Assembly: GCF_002009175.1 (NCBI RefSeq)
Contig: NZ_CP018047.1
Location: 1,736,001-1,800,000, forward strand
DNA from: Streptomyces niveus
GTDB taxonomy: Bacteria > Actinomycetota > Actinomycetes > Streptomycetales > Streptomycetaceae
Length of the DNA stretch: 64,000 bases
Direction: 5' to 3'
The notes below the pieces were generated by a model. It was not told where the DNA came from and ran no database searches. It saw nothing but the letters and a program-made list of their open reading frames with translations. The position numbers and the translations under genes were made by a program. Below are positions 16,531 through 25,212 of the stretch, in pieces (the stretch's first letter is position 1; every line of letters starts with the position of its first letter).

Positions 16531-17190
16531 TCACCGGGCGAGCCGGCTCTCGATGAGATCCCTGAACTCGTCGTACGAGCCCGGTGTCGGGATCACGGCC
16601 CCGTCCACGGCGAAGGTCGGTGTGCCTTGAACGCCGAGACCAAGGCCGTCGCGCTGGTCGACGGCGATCCGCTCGGCGGTCCCGGGATCGTCGATGTCCG
16701 CGTCGAACTTCTCCATGTCGAGGCCGAGTTCCTTCGCGTAACCGCGGAACGTCGCCGCCTTGGACTCCCGCGCCTCGCCCCACTGTGCCTGGGTCTCGAA
16801 GAGCTTGGTGTACATCTCCTCGAACTTCCCCTGCCGCGCGGCGGCTTCGGCGGCCAGTGCGGCGGTCCGGCTGTTGCGGTGGCCAGGCATCGGGAAGTAG
16901 CGGGCCACGAACGTGACGCGGTCCTCGTACTCCTCGCGGAGCCGTTCGACGACGGGATACATCGCCCCGCATCCCTCGCATTCGAAGTCGAGGAACTCCA
17001 CGACGGTCAGTTCGCTGCGTTCGGGATCGCTCAGACGGTGGCTCGACGCGCGGAAGGGTTCGGCTTCGGCTGCCGGCTTCGCGTTGACGGCTCCGGAGGA
17101 CGAACCGTCCGCGGTGAGAGCGAGCGCGACACCCAAGCTGATTGCGAGCACGGCGAGCAGCGCCGCCGCGACAAGGAAGTGCTTCTTCAT
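16531..17190 (-). CDS. Membrane-anchored DsbA-like thiol:disulfide oxidoreductase
   Basis: Encodes 219 residues. An N-terminal signal anchor (about 4-27) is followed by a thioredoxin fold with the redox motif CEGC (DFECEGCGAMYP, about 73-76) and the cis-Pro loop GTPTF near residue 190. The family catalyses disulfide exchange outside the membrane. The start overlaps the CtaG/CopD stop by 4 bp (17187-17190), so it is translationally coupled to the copper and cytochrome-oxidase assembly gene. This suggests it keeps copper-site cysteines in the right redox state. Confidence 0.9.
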   Translation of the reverse strand: MKKHFLVAAALLAVLAISLGVALALTADGSSSGAVNAKPAAEAEPFRASSHRLSDPERSELTVVEFLDFECEGCGAMYPVVERLREEYEDRVTFVARYFPMPGHRNSRTAALAAEAAARQGKFEEMYTKLFETQAQWGEARESKAATFRGYAKELGLDMEKFDADIDDPGTAERIAVDQRDGLGLGVQGTPTFAVDGAVIPTPGSYDEFRDLIESRLAR

Positions 17191-19280
17191 GAGTCCTCGG
17201 AAATCTTCGGGGATCGGGCAGGGGGAAGGTCTTCATCAGGTGGCGGCGTCCTCTTCGGAACGGGTGCCGCCACCGGGAGGCGGGGTTTACGGTCCCGGGC
17301 GTGGAGACTCGCGAGGTACGCGTTGTACGCCGCCAGCGGGTCGTTGGCGTCGCCGCGGTCGATCCGGCGGTCGATCCGCCGCGCCTCTCGGGCGTCGGAG
17401 CGGACCCATTGGGCCGCGAGAATGATGGTGGTGATCAGTACGGGAATGTCGCCGGTCGCCCAGGCGATGGCTCCCCCGTTGTACTGGTCCTCCGCGAGGG
17501 ACACGCCCCACGTACGGCCGACATCCGTCCACCAGCCCTCGCCGATGATGTCCGTCGAGCTCATGACCGAGATGCTGAACCAGGAGTGGAACGGCATGGT
17601 CAGGATCAGTACGAACAGCCTGCCCAGGTACGGCGGTCGGCGTGGTCCGGGATCCACCCCGATGATCACCCAGAAGAACAGCAGCCCCACGGCGAGGAAG
17701 TGCACCAGCATCACCGTGTGTCCGAGGTGACTGCGCATCAGACTCTCGAAGAGCGAGGTGTAGTAGACCGCGAAGGCGCTGGCGATGAACAGGACGCTCG
17801 CCACCACCGGATGGGAGATCACCTTCATGTAGCGGCTCCGCAGCAGAGCGAGAAGCAGCTCGCGCGGACCGGCTGTTCCGCCCTTCGCAGCGGTGGGCAG
17901 CGTGCGCAGCGCGAGCGTCGCCGGCGCTCCGAGGACCAGCAGGATGGGGACGGTCATCGCGAGGATCATGTGCTGGCCCATGTGCACGCTGAACATCACC
18001 TTGCCGTAGACCGCCAGGCCGCTCATCGTGGCGAGTACGGTCACGGCGAGCCCGGCCAGCCAGGCGATCGTGCGTCCCACGGGCCAACGGTCGCCCCGGG
18101 TACGGAGCTTGCGCACGGCCGCGAGGTAGGCGAGGGCGGCGGCAGCCGTACCGAAGGCGAACAGCGGGTCGAAGTGCCACTCGGTGAACAGCGGCGTCCA
18201 CGGGAAATCGCCCAGCGGCGGTGGCATCGCGAAGCCGAGCAGTTCCTCGGCCGGCGACAGCGACGGAGCGCCGGCGCCGGGTGGCGGCGTACGGGACAGT
18301 GCCGTCGCGAGTCCCATAGCGGCCGCCATCAGCAGCAGTTCACCGGCGGCGAGCCTGATGAAGGGCCGTCGCGATCCGCCGCCAAGCGTGGGCAGGACGC
18401 GTTGTCGATGCCACCGGCCCAGAGCACCCAGAACGAGTAGCGCCACCGTCTTGAGCAGTACCAACAGGCCGTACCGGCTGGTGAACAAGTCGGCGGTGGA
18501 AGGCAGGCGGACGACCGCGTTGACCACGCCGCTGGCGGCCACCGCCACGAACGCCCAGAGCGCCAGAGCGCTGAAGCGTCGGACGGCGGTGTCCAGACCG
18601 GCGTCACGTCTCACGGCGACGACCAGCAGCAGGGCCAGCCCGCCGACCCAGATCGCGACGCCGACCAGATGCAGCGCCAGACCGGTGACGGCCGCGTCGT
18701 GGTTCCCCGCTCCCGCCGAGTGGCCGGTGAAGGCCGGCGGCAGGAGTCCGGCGACGGCGAGCAGAAGCGCGGCTCGGGCCCCGCGCACCGTACCGATGCC
18801 CGGGCACACCGTGGCCAGGACCGCTCCGGCGCCCGTCATCAGCGCGTACGAACGCCCCTGGGCATCGGTGAGGACGAAGTCCGCCAGTACGTCGGGGGCG
18901 AGGACCTGTCCGACGGGCCGGGCGAAGAGGTCGGACAGGGTGAACACGAGCAGGGCCGCCGACGCGGCCGCCCATACGGCTGCCGCGAAAGCCGCCCACG
19001 TCATGTAGCGCAGCCGCGTCTTGTCGAGCCGTCGGCCGCCCGGCAGAAGAACGGTCACGAGCAGCAGTGCGCCGATGACGGCGACAGCGGCGGCGTTCGC
19101 GACCGTACGGGCCACGGGCAGTGCCCACGTGGTGAGCGCGTCCGGCCCCTGGATACCCGGGACCTGCTCGGTCACGGTGCCACCCGCCCACAGCACCAGG
19201 AGAGCTGTGGCGACGGCGGTGAGGAGGGCGGCCGGGAGCAGGAGGGACGGGGACGGAGCACGTCCGGCGTCAACTGCCAT
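17187..19280 (-). CDS. CopD-CtaG fusion: copper resistance D domain plus cytochrome c oxidase assembly factor
   Basis: Encodes 697 residues from ATG 19280. The N-terminal half is a CopD-like multi-pass domain (about 10-330, with HLVGVAIWVGGLALLL and ALHLVG). The C-terminal half is CtaG-like (about 375-630), with HMGQHMILAMTVPILLVLGAP, SHLGHTVMLVHFLAVG and GEGWWTDVG. More than a dozen hydrophobic spans are present, followed by a charged cytoplasmic tail. The His/Met-rich membrane motifs are candidate copper ligands. The start lies inside the CopC gene (11-bp overlap) and the stop overlaps the DsbA-like gene, so the operon is tightly coupled. Role: copper import or handling for cytochrome oxidase CuA/CuB. 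Confidence 0.92.
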   Translation of the reverse strand: MAVDAGRAPSPSLLLPAALLTAVATALLVLWAGGTVTEQVPGIQGPDALTTWALPVARTVANAAAVAVIGALLLVTVLLPGGRRLDKTRLRYMTWAAFAAAVWAAASAALLVFTLSDLFARPVGQVLAPDVLADFVLTDAQGRSYALMTGAGAVLATVCPGIGTVRGARAALLLAVAGLLPPAFTGHSAGAGNHDAAVTGLALHLVGVAIWVGGLALLLVVAVRRDAGLDTAVRRFSALALWAFVAVAASGVVNAVVRLPSTADLFTSRYGLLVLLKTVALLVLGALGRWHRQRVLPTLGGGSRRPFIRLAAGELLLMAAAMGLATALSRTPPPGAGAPSLSPAEELLGFAMPPPLGDFPWTPLFTEWHFDPLFAFGTAAAALAYLAAVRKLRTRGDRWPVGRTIAWLAGLAVTVLATMSGLAVYGKVMFSVHMGQHMILAMTVPILLVLGAPATLALRTLPTAAKGGTAGPRELLLALLRSRYMKVISHPVVASVLFIASAFAVYYTSLFESLMRSHLGHTVMLVHFLAVGLLFFWVIIGVDPGPRRPPYLGRLFVLILTMPFHSWFSISVMSSTDIIGEGWWTDVGRTWGVSLAEDQYNGGAIAWATGDIPVLITTIILAAQWVRSDAREARRIDRRIDRGDANDPLAAYNAYLASLHARDRKPRLPVAAPVPKRTPPPDEDLPPARSPKISEDS

Positions 19281-19929
19281 GGCGGGCACGCCTCCGTCGA
19301 ACGACCGCGGCGGAGGCGCCGGCCGCGCCGAGCAGGAGAAGCCCGCCGACGAGGACCGGCAGCGCGGGGACGCCGGTCGGGGATGCGGCGCCGGTCGGGG
19401 GCGTGGCGCCGGTGGAGGGCGTGGCGTCTGCGCCGGGGGACGTGGCGCCCATCTGTGGCGGGTCCTCGCCGGGCGTCCGTGGCGGATCGGGTGCGGCACG
19501 AGGTGCCGGGGTCGTCGCGGGCCCGGCAGCCGCGTCCTCGTCCTCGACGGTGAACCGGTACGACCCGGCGACGGGGTGACCGTCGGCGGACACGACCCGG
19601 TATCCGACCGTGTAACTGCCCGCCGGGAGGCCCGGCTTCACCGGGAGGGTGACGGTCCTGCCCGTGACCTGCGGCAGACCGGCGGCGCCCTGCCCGCCGT
19701 CCGGTGCCGTGAGGGCGACCTTGGCGTACCGCGAAGTCATCTCGTCGCTGAAGGTCAGCTCGATGCTCCGCGGGGGCCGGCTCTCGGATGCGGACTCGGC
19801 CGGGCTGCCGGCGACGAGTTCGGTATGGGCGAACGCGGGCTGGGCCGCGTACAACAGCGGTGCCGCGGCGAGGGGTACGACGAGACAGCGTGCCGCCACG
19901 CGGGCGGCACGCCGGTTCACAGCGTGCAT
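19270..19929 (-). CDS. CopC-domain copper-binding protein with C-terminal membrane anchor
   Basis: Encodes 219 residues. The signal peptide ends AFA-HTEL, so the mature protein begins with the copper-ligating His of the CopC fold. The domain (about 35-130) includes FSDEMTSRYAKV and GYRVVSADGHPVAGSYRF (second ligand region). A Pro/Thr/Ala linker with GATPPTGA repeats leads to one transmembrane helix and an Arg-rich cytoplasmic tail. First gene of the CopC-CopD/CtaG-DsbA-carbonic anhydrase run. Confidence 0.92.
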   Translation of the reverse strand: MHAVNRRAARVAARCLVVPLAAAPLLYAAQPAFAHTELVAGSPAESASESRPPRSIELTFSDEMTSRYAKVALTAPDGGQGAAGLPQVTGRTVTLPVKPGLPAGSYTVGYRVVSADGHPVAGSYRFTVEDEDAAAGPATTPAPRAAPDPPRTPGEDPPQMGATSPGADATPSTGATPPTGAASPTGVPALPVLVGGLLLLGAAGASAAVVRRRRARHGS

Positions 19930-19948
19930 GAGGGAGTGCTCTCTGAAG

Positions 19949-19970
19949 GTCCCCGGCTCGGGCCGGGGAC
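19949..19970. terminator. Hairpin between the membrane-protein gene and copC
   Basis: Perfect 8-bp dyad GTCCCCGG / CCGGGGAC with a CTCGGG loop, about 40 nt past the stop of the 20009-20692 gene and just upstream of the CopC start. Confidence 0.5.
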
Positions 19971-20008
19971 GGAGACGGCGATGCCCGGCCGCCCCGTCGC
20001 TGTGCCCG

Positions 20009-20692
20009 TCAGGGCATGCGGGGACCGCCGGCGGGCATCGGCCCGGTCAGCGAGTACAGGCCCGGTACGAAGAACCCGGACCGACGACGCGGCGGCGCCC
20101 GGCCCGCCTGCGGCCCGGCCATCACCGTGGCCGCGGTCGGCCCGAAGCTGTCACGCGAACGTGAATCCGGACGCGGGCCGTGCGCCGTATGCCGCGACGG
20201 CAGGACGAAGCGGAGGAGACGGCGCAGGGCCGCGAGTACCGGTTTGCCGTGCCACACAAGCCGCTCGGTGACGCCCAGCAGCCGCGCGGCGATCAACAGC
20301 GCGAGCAACTGTCCGCCCACGAGGACTTCCGGTGGCGGGCCCTCGGCGGGCCCGTGCTCGAACAGACCGCGAAGCCCGGCGGGATCGGTGATCACGGCGC
20401 AGGCCCCCGGCAGGGAGTACGCGACGTGATAGGCCAGTTGAGCCGCCGCCAGAGCGGCGAGGACCTGACTGTCGGACAGCCGGGATCCGGTCAGGCACAC
20501 GGCCGCGGGCAGACCCAGGCACGCCATCGTGGCGAGCAGCATCCAGCCGGGCGCGTGGCCCTGCGACAGCGCGTGGCACAGCAGGGGCAGCAGGACGCAG
20601 AGCGCCGCGATCGCACCGGCGGCCAGTCCACGCAGCGTCCCACGCGTCCCACCAACCACGAATGCCGCGCGTCGCGGGCTGGTTGATGACAT
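20009..20692 (-). CDS. Putative multi-pass membrane protein
   Basis: Encodes 227 residues from ATG 20692. Four to five hydrophobic spans (about 17-40, 47-68, 77-98, 125-145), then an Arg/Pro-rich cytoplasmic tail ending GPMPAGGPRMP. It is transcribed towards the copper operon, about 80 bp upstream of copC and separated by a hairpin. A role in copper handling is suggested only by position. I recognise no family. Confidence 0.65.
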   Translation of the reverse strand: MSSTSPRRAAFVVGGTRGTLRGLAAGAIAALCVLLPLLCHALSQGHAPGWMLLATMACLGLPAAVCLTGSRLSDSQVLAALAAAQLAYHVAYSLPGACAVITDPAGLRGLFEHGPAEGPPPEVLVGGQLLALLIAARLLGVTERLVWHGKPVLAALRRLLRFVLPSRHTAHGPRPDSRSRDSFGPTAATVMAGPQAGRAPPRRRSGFFVPGLYSLTGPMPAGGPRMP

Positions 20693-20902
20693 GACGTCTG
20701 CGCTTTCGGAGTCTGATCGCCGTCGCGGGCACGCGGGTCGTACGCGGGCGTGCCCCATTCCTCCGCAGCGTACCTGTCTGCCCGGCGCCGCCTCCCGACG
20801 GGCCGACACCGGGTACCGGGGGGGCGATCGTCCGGGCCGGAACCGGCTGATACGCGGGAGACGCGGGAGACGTGAGGCCCACCCTTCACCAAATCATCCA
20901 CG

Positions 20903-20921
20903 ATTCCATGAATTCAGGAAT
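20903..20921. promoter_or_regulatory. Candidate ArsR operator
   Basis: ATTCC-ATGAATTCA-GGAAT, a near-perfect dyad around TGAATTCA, lies 19 bp before the GTG start of the ArsR-type regulator. It is locally AT-rich, unlike its surroundings. Confidence 0.5.
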
Positions 20922-20939
20922 CCGTGTATCGTCGTCGCC

Positions 20940-21275
20940 GTGCTGAATCTCGCGTCCGAAATCGAGGTGCTGGCACGGTTCGGCCGCGCCCTCGCCGACC
21001 CGATCCGGTGCCAGTTGCTGCTCGCCCTGCGGGCGGCTCCCGCGTACCCCTCCGACCTGGCCGACACCATCGGCGTCTCCCGCACGCGCCTGTCGAACCA
21101 TCTGGCGTGTCTGCGTGACTGCGGGCTGGTCGTGGCGGTGCCCGAGGGGCGCCGTACGCGGTACGAACTCGCCGATCCCCGGCTGGGGCACGCGCTCGAC
21201 GACCTGCGTACGGCCGTGGTGGCCGTCGCGGAGGACGTCACGTGCGCGGACGCCGAGGAGAAGGGCTGCTGCTGA
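20940..21275 (+). CDS. ArsR/SmtB-family metal-responsive repressor
   Basis: Encodes 111 residues from GTG 20940, the only good start after the operator-like dyad. Winged helix: LADPIRCQLLLALR, then YPSDLADTIGVSRTRLSNHLACLRDCGLV. Cysteines occur in the recognition region (LACLRDC) and in a C-terminal DVTCADAEEKGCC tail, so a thiophilic metal is the likely ligand, as in CmtR/CadC-type sensors. The stop and the next gene's ATG overlap (TGATG), so it is an operon with the CDF transporter. Confidence 0.92.
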   Translation: MLNLASEIEVLARFGRALADPIRCQLLLALRAAPAYPSDLADTIGVSRTRLSNHLACLRDCGLVVAVPEGRRTRYELADPRLGHALDDLRTAVVAVAEDVTCADAEEKGCC

Positions 21276-22015
21276 TGGCCGCGGAGATATCGCTCGGTCC
21301 GGCGCCCTCCCGCCGCGAGGCACTGACCCGTCGCGTACGGCTACTGGTCGCGGCCACGATCGCCTACAACGTGATCGAGGCGATCGTCGCCCTCACGGCG
21401 GGGTCGATGGCGTCGTCCTCCGCGCTGGTGGGTTTCGGTCTGGACTCCATCGTCGAGGTCTCCTCGGCGGCGGCGGTGGCCTGGCAGTTCTCGGCTCGTG
21501 AGCACGCCGTGCGTGAAGCACGCGAGAAGAAGGCGTTGCGGATCATCGCGGTCTCGTTCTTCGCGCTGGCGGCCTTCGTGACGGTGGACGCGGTCCGCGC
21601 CCTCGCGGGCGGCGGCGACGCCGATTCGTCCGTCCCGGGCATCGTGCTGGCGGCCCTGTCGCTGGCGATCATGCCGTTCCTGTCCGCCGCACAGAGGCGA
21701 GCAGGCCGGGAGTTGGGGTCGGCATCGGCGGTCGCGGACTCGAAGCAGACGCTGCTGTGCACCTATCTGTCGGCCGTACTGCTGGTGGGCCTGGTGGCCA
21801 ACGCCACCCTCGGCTGGTCGTGGGCGGATCCGGTCGCCGCCCTCGTCATAGCCGCGATCGCGGTCAAGGAAGGCTGCGAGGCGTGGCGCGGCGACAACTG
21901 CTGCGCGCCGGCCGGTCTGAGCACCCTCGGGGCGGACACCGCATCGGCGAAGGGTGAGGGCGCCTGCGGCTGTGACTGCGCGCCGGGGTGCGCCGACGGC
22001 CGGTCCGGCGGGTAG
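21275..22015 (+). CDS. Cation diffusion facilitator (CDF) efflux transporter with Cys-rich tail
   Basis: Encodes 246 residues from ATG 21275. About six hydrophobic segments are present. Transmembrane metal-site residues are in SALVGFGLDSIVEV and VADSKQT, and a WADPVAALVIAA helix follows. The usual C-terminal cytosolic ferredoxin-like domain is absent. It is replaced by a tail with NCCAP and CGCDCAPGC, a probable metal-capturing motif. The family exports divalent metals by proton exchange. It is co-transcribed with the Cys-rich ArsR sensor, so the efflux is probably of the metal sensed. Confidence 0.9.
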   Translation: MAAEISLGPAPSRREALTRRVRLLVAATIAYNVIEAIVALTAGSMASSSALVGFGLDSIVEVSSAAAVAWQFSAREHAVREAREKKALRIIAVSFFALAAFVTVDAVRALAGGGDADSSVPGIVLAALSLAIMPFLSAAQRRAGRELGSASAVADSKQTLLCTYLSAVLLVGLVANATLGWSWADPVAALVIAAIAVKEGCEAWRGDNCCAPAGLSTLGADTASAKGEGACGCDCAPGCADGRSGG

Positions 22016-22036
22016 CCACTCCCGCCCGTACCTATC

Positions 22037-22056
22037 CCCCGCAGGGAGAGGCGGGG
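22037..22056. terminator. Hairpin after the ArsR-CDF pair
   Basis: CCCCGC / GCGGGG with an 8-nt AGGGAGAG loop, 22 nt past the CDF stop. Confidence 0.4.
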
Positions 22057-22084
22057 TCGTCCGGGGCCGCACATACTCGGGGCC

Positions 22085-23014
22085 ATGAACGGAAAATCGC
22101 GGCTCGGGGAGTTTCTCCGGACCCGCCGCTCCCAACTGAGCCCCGACGAGGCCGAGGTGCCCACCTACGGGGAGCGCCGCCGGGTTCCGGGGTTGCGGCG
22201 GGAGGAGCTGGCGCTGCTGGCGGGGGTGAGTGCTTCGTACTACGCCCGGCTGGAGCAGGGGCATTCGATGAACGCCTCGCCGGAGGTGCTGGACGCGATC
22301 GCGCGGGCTCTGCGACTGGACGAGTCCGAGCGTCTGCATCTGCTCGACCTCGCCCGGTCGGCCAAACCCCGCGGCAGGGGCCGACGGCCCGCGCCGGAGC
22401 GGGTGACGGAGGCGACCGGTCAGCTGCTGGACACGCTGGCCGACGTTCCCGCGATCGTGGTCGGCCGGCGCTCGGACGTGCTGGCGTGGAACCGGCTCGG
22501 CCACGCGGTGTTCGCCGGACACCTGGACCCCGGCGCCCCGGATCTGCCGAGCCAACGCCCCAACATGGCCAGGCTGGTGTTCCTCGACGCCCACACCCGT
22601 GAGCTGTACGCGCACTGGCCGAGCAAGGCCAGGGCGGTGGTGGGGAACCTGCGGATGGTGGCGGGCCAGTACCCGGAGGACTCCGCGCTGCACGCGCTGG
22701 TGGGTGAACTGAGCGCGAAGAGCGAGGAGTTCGCCACGATGTGGGCCGACCACCGAGTCAAGGCGTGCAGCGTCGCCGACTACGAGATGCGGCACCCGCT
22801 CGTCGGAACACTGACCGTCACCCAGCAGACCCTGAACCTCGGGCCCGGTCCCAACATCGTGGTCGCCACCACCAAGGCCGGCTCCCCTTCACGTACGACC
22901 CTGGCCCTGCTCGCCCAGGCGACCGCAGAGGTCACCGCTCCGGCCACTCGGGTCGCTCCGGCCACTCCGGCCACCGCACCGTCGCGGCCGGAGACCCACG
23001 TCAGCGACAGCTGA
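22085..23014 (+). CDS. XRE-family regulator with MmyB-like ligand-binding domain
   Basis: Encodes 309 residues. An N-terminal helix-turn-helix (about 8-80) contains VPGLRREELALLAGVSASYYARLEQG, the hallmark of the large Streptomyces MmyB-type family. A PAS-like MmyB domain (about 100-275) contains ADVPAIVVGRRSDVLAWN. The last ~30 residues are an Ala/Pro/Thr repeat tail (ATRVAPATPATAP) encoded by imperfect CCGGCCACTCGGGTCGCTC-like repeats. It sits before the SMP-30-like, MBL and esterase genes and may regulate them, though it is separated by a hairpin. Confidence 0.9.
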   Translation: MNGKSRLGEFLRTRRSQLSPDEAEVPTYGERRRVPGLRREELALLAGVSASYYARLEQGHSMNASPEVLDAIARALRLDESERLHLLDLARSAKPRGRGRRPAPERVTEATGQLLDTLADVPAIVVGRRSDVLAWNRLGHAVFAGHLDPGAPDLPSQRPNMARLVFLDAHTRELYAHWPSKARAVVGNLRMVAGQYPEDSALHALVGELSAKSEEFATMWADHRVKACSVADYEMRHPLVGTLTVTQQTLNLGPGPNIVVATTKAGSPSRTTLALLAQATAEVTAPATRVAPATPATAPSRPETHVSDS

Positions 23015-23041
23015 CCCCGTAACCCAAGCACCAGCCCACGC

Positions 23042-23061
23042 CCCGCCCGGTCCCGGGCGGG
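23042..23061. terminator. Strong hairpin terminator
   Basis: Perfect 8-bp dyad CCCGCCCG / CGGGCGGG with a GTCC loop, 28 nt after the XRE gene stop. Confidence 0.65.
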
Positions 23062-23126
23062 AGCCGCCCAACATCCCTCACGCGTCGGCGTACCGCTGCC
23101 GCATGCCCGAAAACAGCGAAGGCACC

Positions 23127-24131
23127 ATGTTGAAGAAGCTCTCCACGGCCGCCGTCACCGCCGCCGTCACGCTCACCGTCGCGGTGACCGGCCTGACTCC
23201 CTCGTCGGCCACGTCCACCTCGTCCGAGACGTCCGCGTCCGCGACAAGTACGTCTCCGAGAGGCACCGTGGAAAACGCCCGGATCGCCGCGCACTTCGAC
23301 CTCGCCAAGGGCCGGATGCCGGAGAACATCGCGCTGTCCCCCGGCGGCACCGCGTACGTCACCTTCGCCGCCGCCCGCCAGATCGCGCAGGTCACCCCCA
23401 GCGGCACCACCCGGATCCTGGCCACACTCCCCGAACCGGCCGACGGCGGAATCCACACCCCGGTCCTGGGCTTCGCCCTTACCACCGGCATCGTCCGGGC
23501 CCACGACGGCACGCTCTACGTCCTGTACGCCACCGGCAGCGACGACCTCACGGGCCTGTGGCGCCTCCGTCCCGGCGGCGAACCGCGGCGCATCGCCGCG
23601 CTGCCCGCCAACGGTCTCCCCAACGGACTGGCCCTGGACCCCCGTACCCGCACCCTCTACATGACGGACTCCGTCCTCGGCGTCATCTGGACCGTTCCCA
23701 CCTCGGGCGGCACCCCCACCGCCTGGTCCACCGCCCCCGAACTGGCCTCCACCGGATTCCTCGGCGCCAACGGCCTGAAGATCCACCGAGGCGCGGTCTG
23801 GGCCACCAACCTCGACAGGGGCACCCTCCTGCGCATCCCCGTCCTCCCCGGGGGACGGGCGGGCCGTGTGCAGACCCGGGCCACCGGTCTGACCGGCATC
23901 GACGACTTCGCCTTCACCGGTCGCGGCGACCGGGTCCTCGCCACCCTCAACGGCCCCAGCGAGGTGGCGCTCGTGCGACGCGACGGCACCCACTCCACCG
24001 TCCTGACCGCCGCCGACGGGCTCCAGAACCCCACCTCGGTCGCGCTGCACGGCGACACCGTCTACGTCCTGAGCGCCGCCTACATCACCGGCCAGGACCC
24101 CAACCTCGTCCTCGCCCATCTGAACGACTGA
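23127..24131 (+). CDS. Secreted SMP-30/gluconolactonase-like beta-propeller protein
   Basis: Encodes 334 residues from ATG 23127 (GAAGG upstream); an ATG at 23103 would add eight residues before the signal peptide. The signal peptide MLKKLSTAAVTAAVTLTVAV is followed by a Thr/Ser-rich stretch. A repeating propeller pattern includes MPENIALSPGGTAYVTF, LPNGLALDPRTRTLYMTDS, LGANGLKIH and LQNPTSVALHGDTVYVL. Family enzymes are calcium-dependent lactonases or strictosidine-synthase-like hydrolases. The metal ligands are only partly recognisable. It is followed 53 bp later by the MBL-fold gene, probably in one unit. Confidence 0.82.
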   Translation: MLKKLSTAAVTAAVTLTVAVTGLTPSSATSTSSETSASATSTSPRGTVENARIAAHFDLAKGRMPENIALSPGGTAYVTFAAARQIAQVTPSGTTRILATLPEPADGGIHTPVLGFALTTGIVRAHDGTLYVLYATGSDDLTGLWRLRPGGEPRRIAALPANGLPNGLALDPRTRTLYMTDSVLGVIWTVPTSGGTPTAWSTAPELASTGFLGANGLKIHRGAVWATNLDRGTLLRIPVLPGGRAGRVQTRATGLTGIDDFAFTGRGDRVLATLNGPSEVALVRRDGTHSTVLTAADGLQNPTSVALHGDTVYVLSAAYITGQDPNLVLAHLND

Positions 24132-24184
24132 GACCGCACCGTCCGGCCGTCCACCCACGTCAGCAATCCCAGAACGGAACACGC

Positions 24185-25135
24185 ATGTCGCACACCGAGC
24201 CCAGCCGGCCCACTCAGCAGACGCAGCACACGCAAGAGATCACCCTGGGCGATGTCACCATCACCCGCGTCGAAGAGACGCACGGCCCGATCATGCCCGC
24301 GGACCAATTCTTCCCGGAGCTGCCCGAGCAGGCGTGGAAGGACCATCGCGAGACGCTCGTTCCCGACCATCTCGGCGCCGAAGACACCATGGTCCACGCC
24401 GCGATGCAGACCTGGCTGCTGCGCAGCGAAGGCAGGACCATCCTCGTCGACACCGGCGTCGGCAACGACAAGTCCCGCCCCGCCGTGGCCTCTTGGGACC
24501 ACCTGAGCCTCGACTACCTCGGCAATCTCGCCCGCGCCGGTGTACGGCCGGAGGACGTCGACCTCGTGATCAACACCCATCTGCACGTCGACCACGTCGG
24601 CTGGAACACGCGGCTTAGCGACGGCACATGGGTACCCACGTTCCCCAACGCCACCTACCTGATGCCCAGGGCCGACTTCGAGTTCTGGAACCCGGCGAAC
24701 AACCCGAACATCACCGGCGGTGTCAACGAGAACGTCTTCGAGGACAGCGTCGCCCCCGTCCACGAGGCCGGCCTGACCATGTTGTGGGAGGGCAGCCACC
24801 GTATCGACGCCAATCTGCGTCTGGACGCGGCGCCCGGACACACCCCCGGTTCCAGCGTGATCACCCTGACCTCCGGGGCGGACCGCGCCGTGTTCGCCGG
24901 CGACCTGCTGCACACCCCGCTCCAGATCATGGAGCCCGAGCACAACAGCTGCTTCTGCGAGGACCCCGTCCGCTCCCGCGCGACCCGCCACAGGATTCTG
25001 GGCTGGGCGGCCGACAACAACGCGCTGCTGATCCCGGCGCACCTCAGTGGCCACGGCGCGGCCGAAGTACGGCGTGCGGGTGGCAAGTTCGCCATCAAGG
25101 GCTGGGCCCCGTTCACGCCGTACACCCACGCCTGA
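24185..25135 (+). CDS. MBL-fold metallo-hydrolase
   Basis: Encodes 316 residues from ATG 24185. Zinc-binding motif HLHVDHVGW (about 121-129), then APGHTPGS, FAGDLLHTP and a late His in PAHLSGHG. The IMPADQFFPE insertion and NTHLHVDHVGWN segment are like the N-acyl-homoserine-lactonase/PQQ-B-like branch of the superfamily. No signal peptide, so cytoplasmic. The substrate is unknown. The lactonase-like neighbour and the downstream esterase suggest ester or lactone catabolism. Confidence 0.9.
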   Translation: MSHTEPSRPTQQTQHTQEITLGDVTITRVEETHGPIMPADQFFPELPEQAWKDHRETLVPDHLGAEDTMVHAAMQTWLLRSEGRTILVDTGVGNDKSRPAVASWDHLSLDYLGNLARAGVRPEDVDLVINTHLHVDHVGWNTRLSDGTWVPTFPNATYLMPRADFEFWNPANNPNITGGVNENVFEDSVAPVHEAGLTMLWEGSHRIDANLRLDAAPGHTPGSSVITLTSGADRAVFAGDLLHTPLQIMEPEHNSCFCEDPVRSRATRHRILGWAADNNALLIPAHLSGHGAAEVRRAGGKFAIKGWAPFTPYTHA

Positions 25136-25212
25136 CGCCCGCGAACCCGCGCCCGCCGACCCGCGCCCGCCGACCCGCGCCAACTGACCGTCACGACAGA
25201 GAGGCCGAGGCA

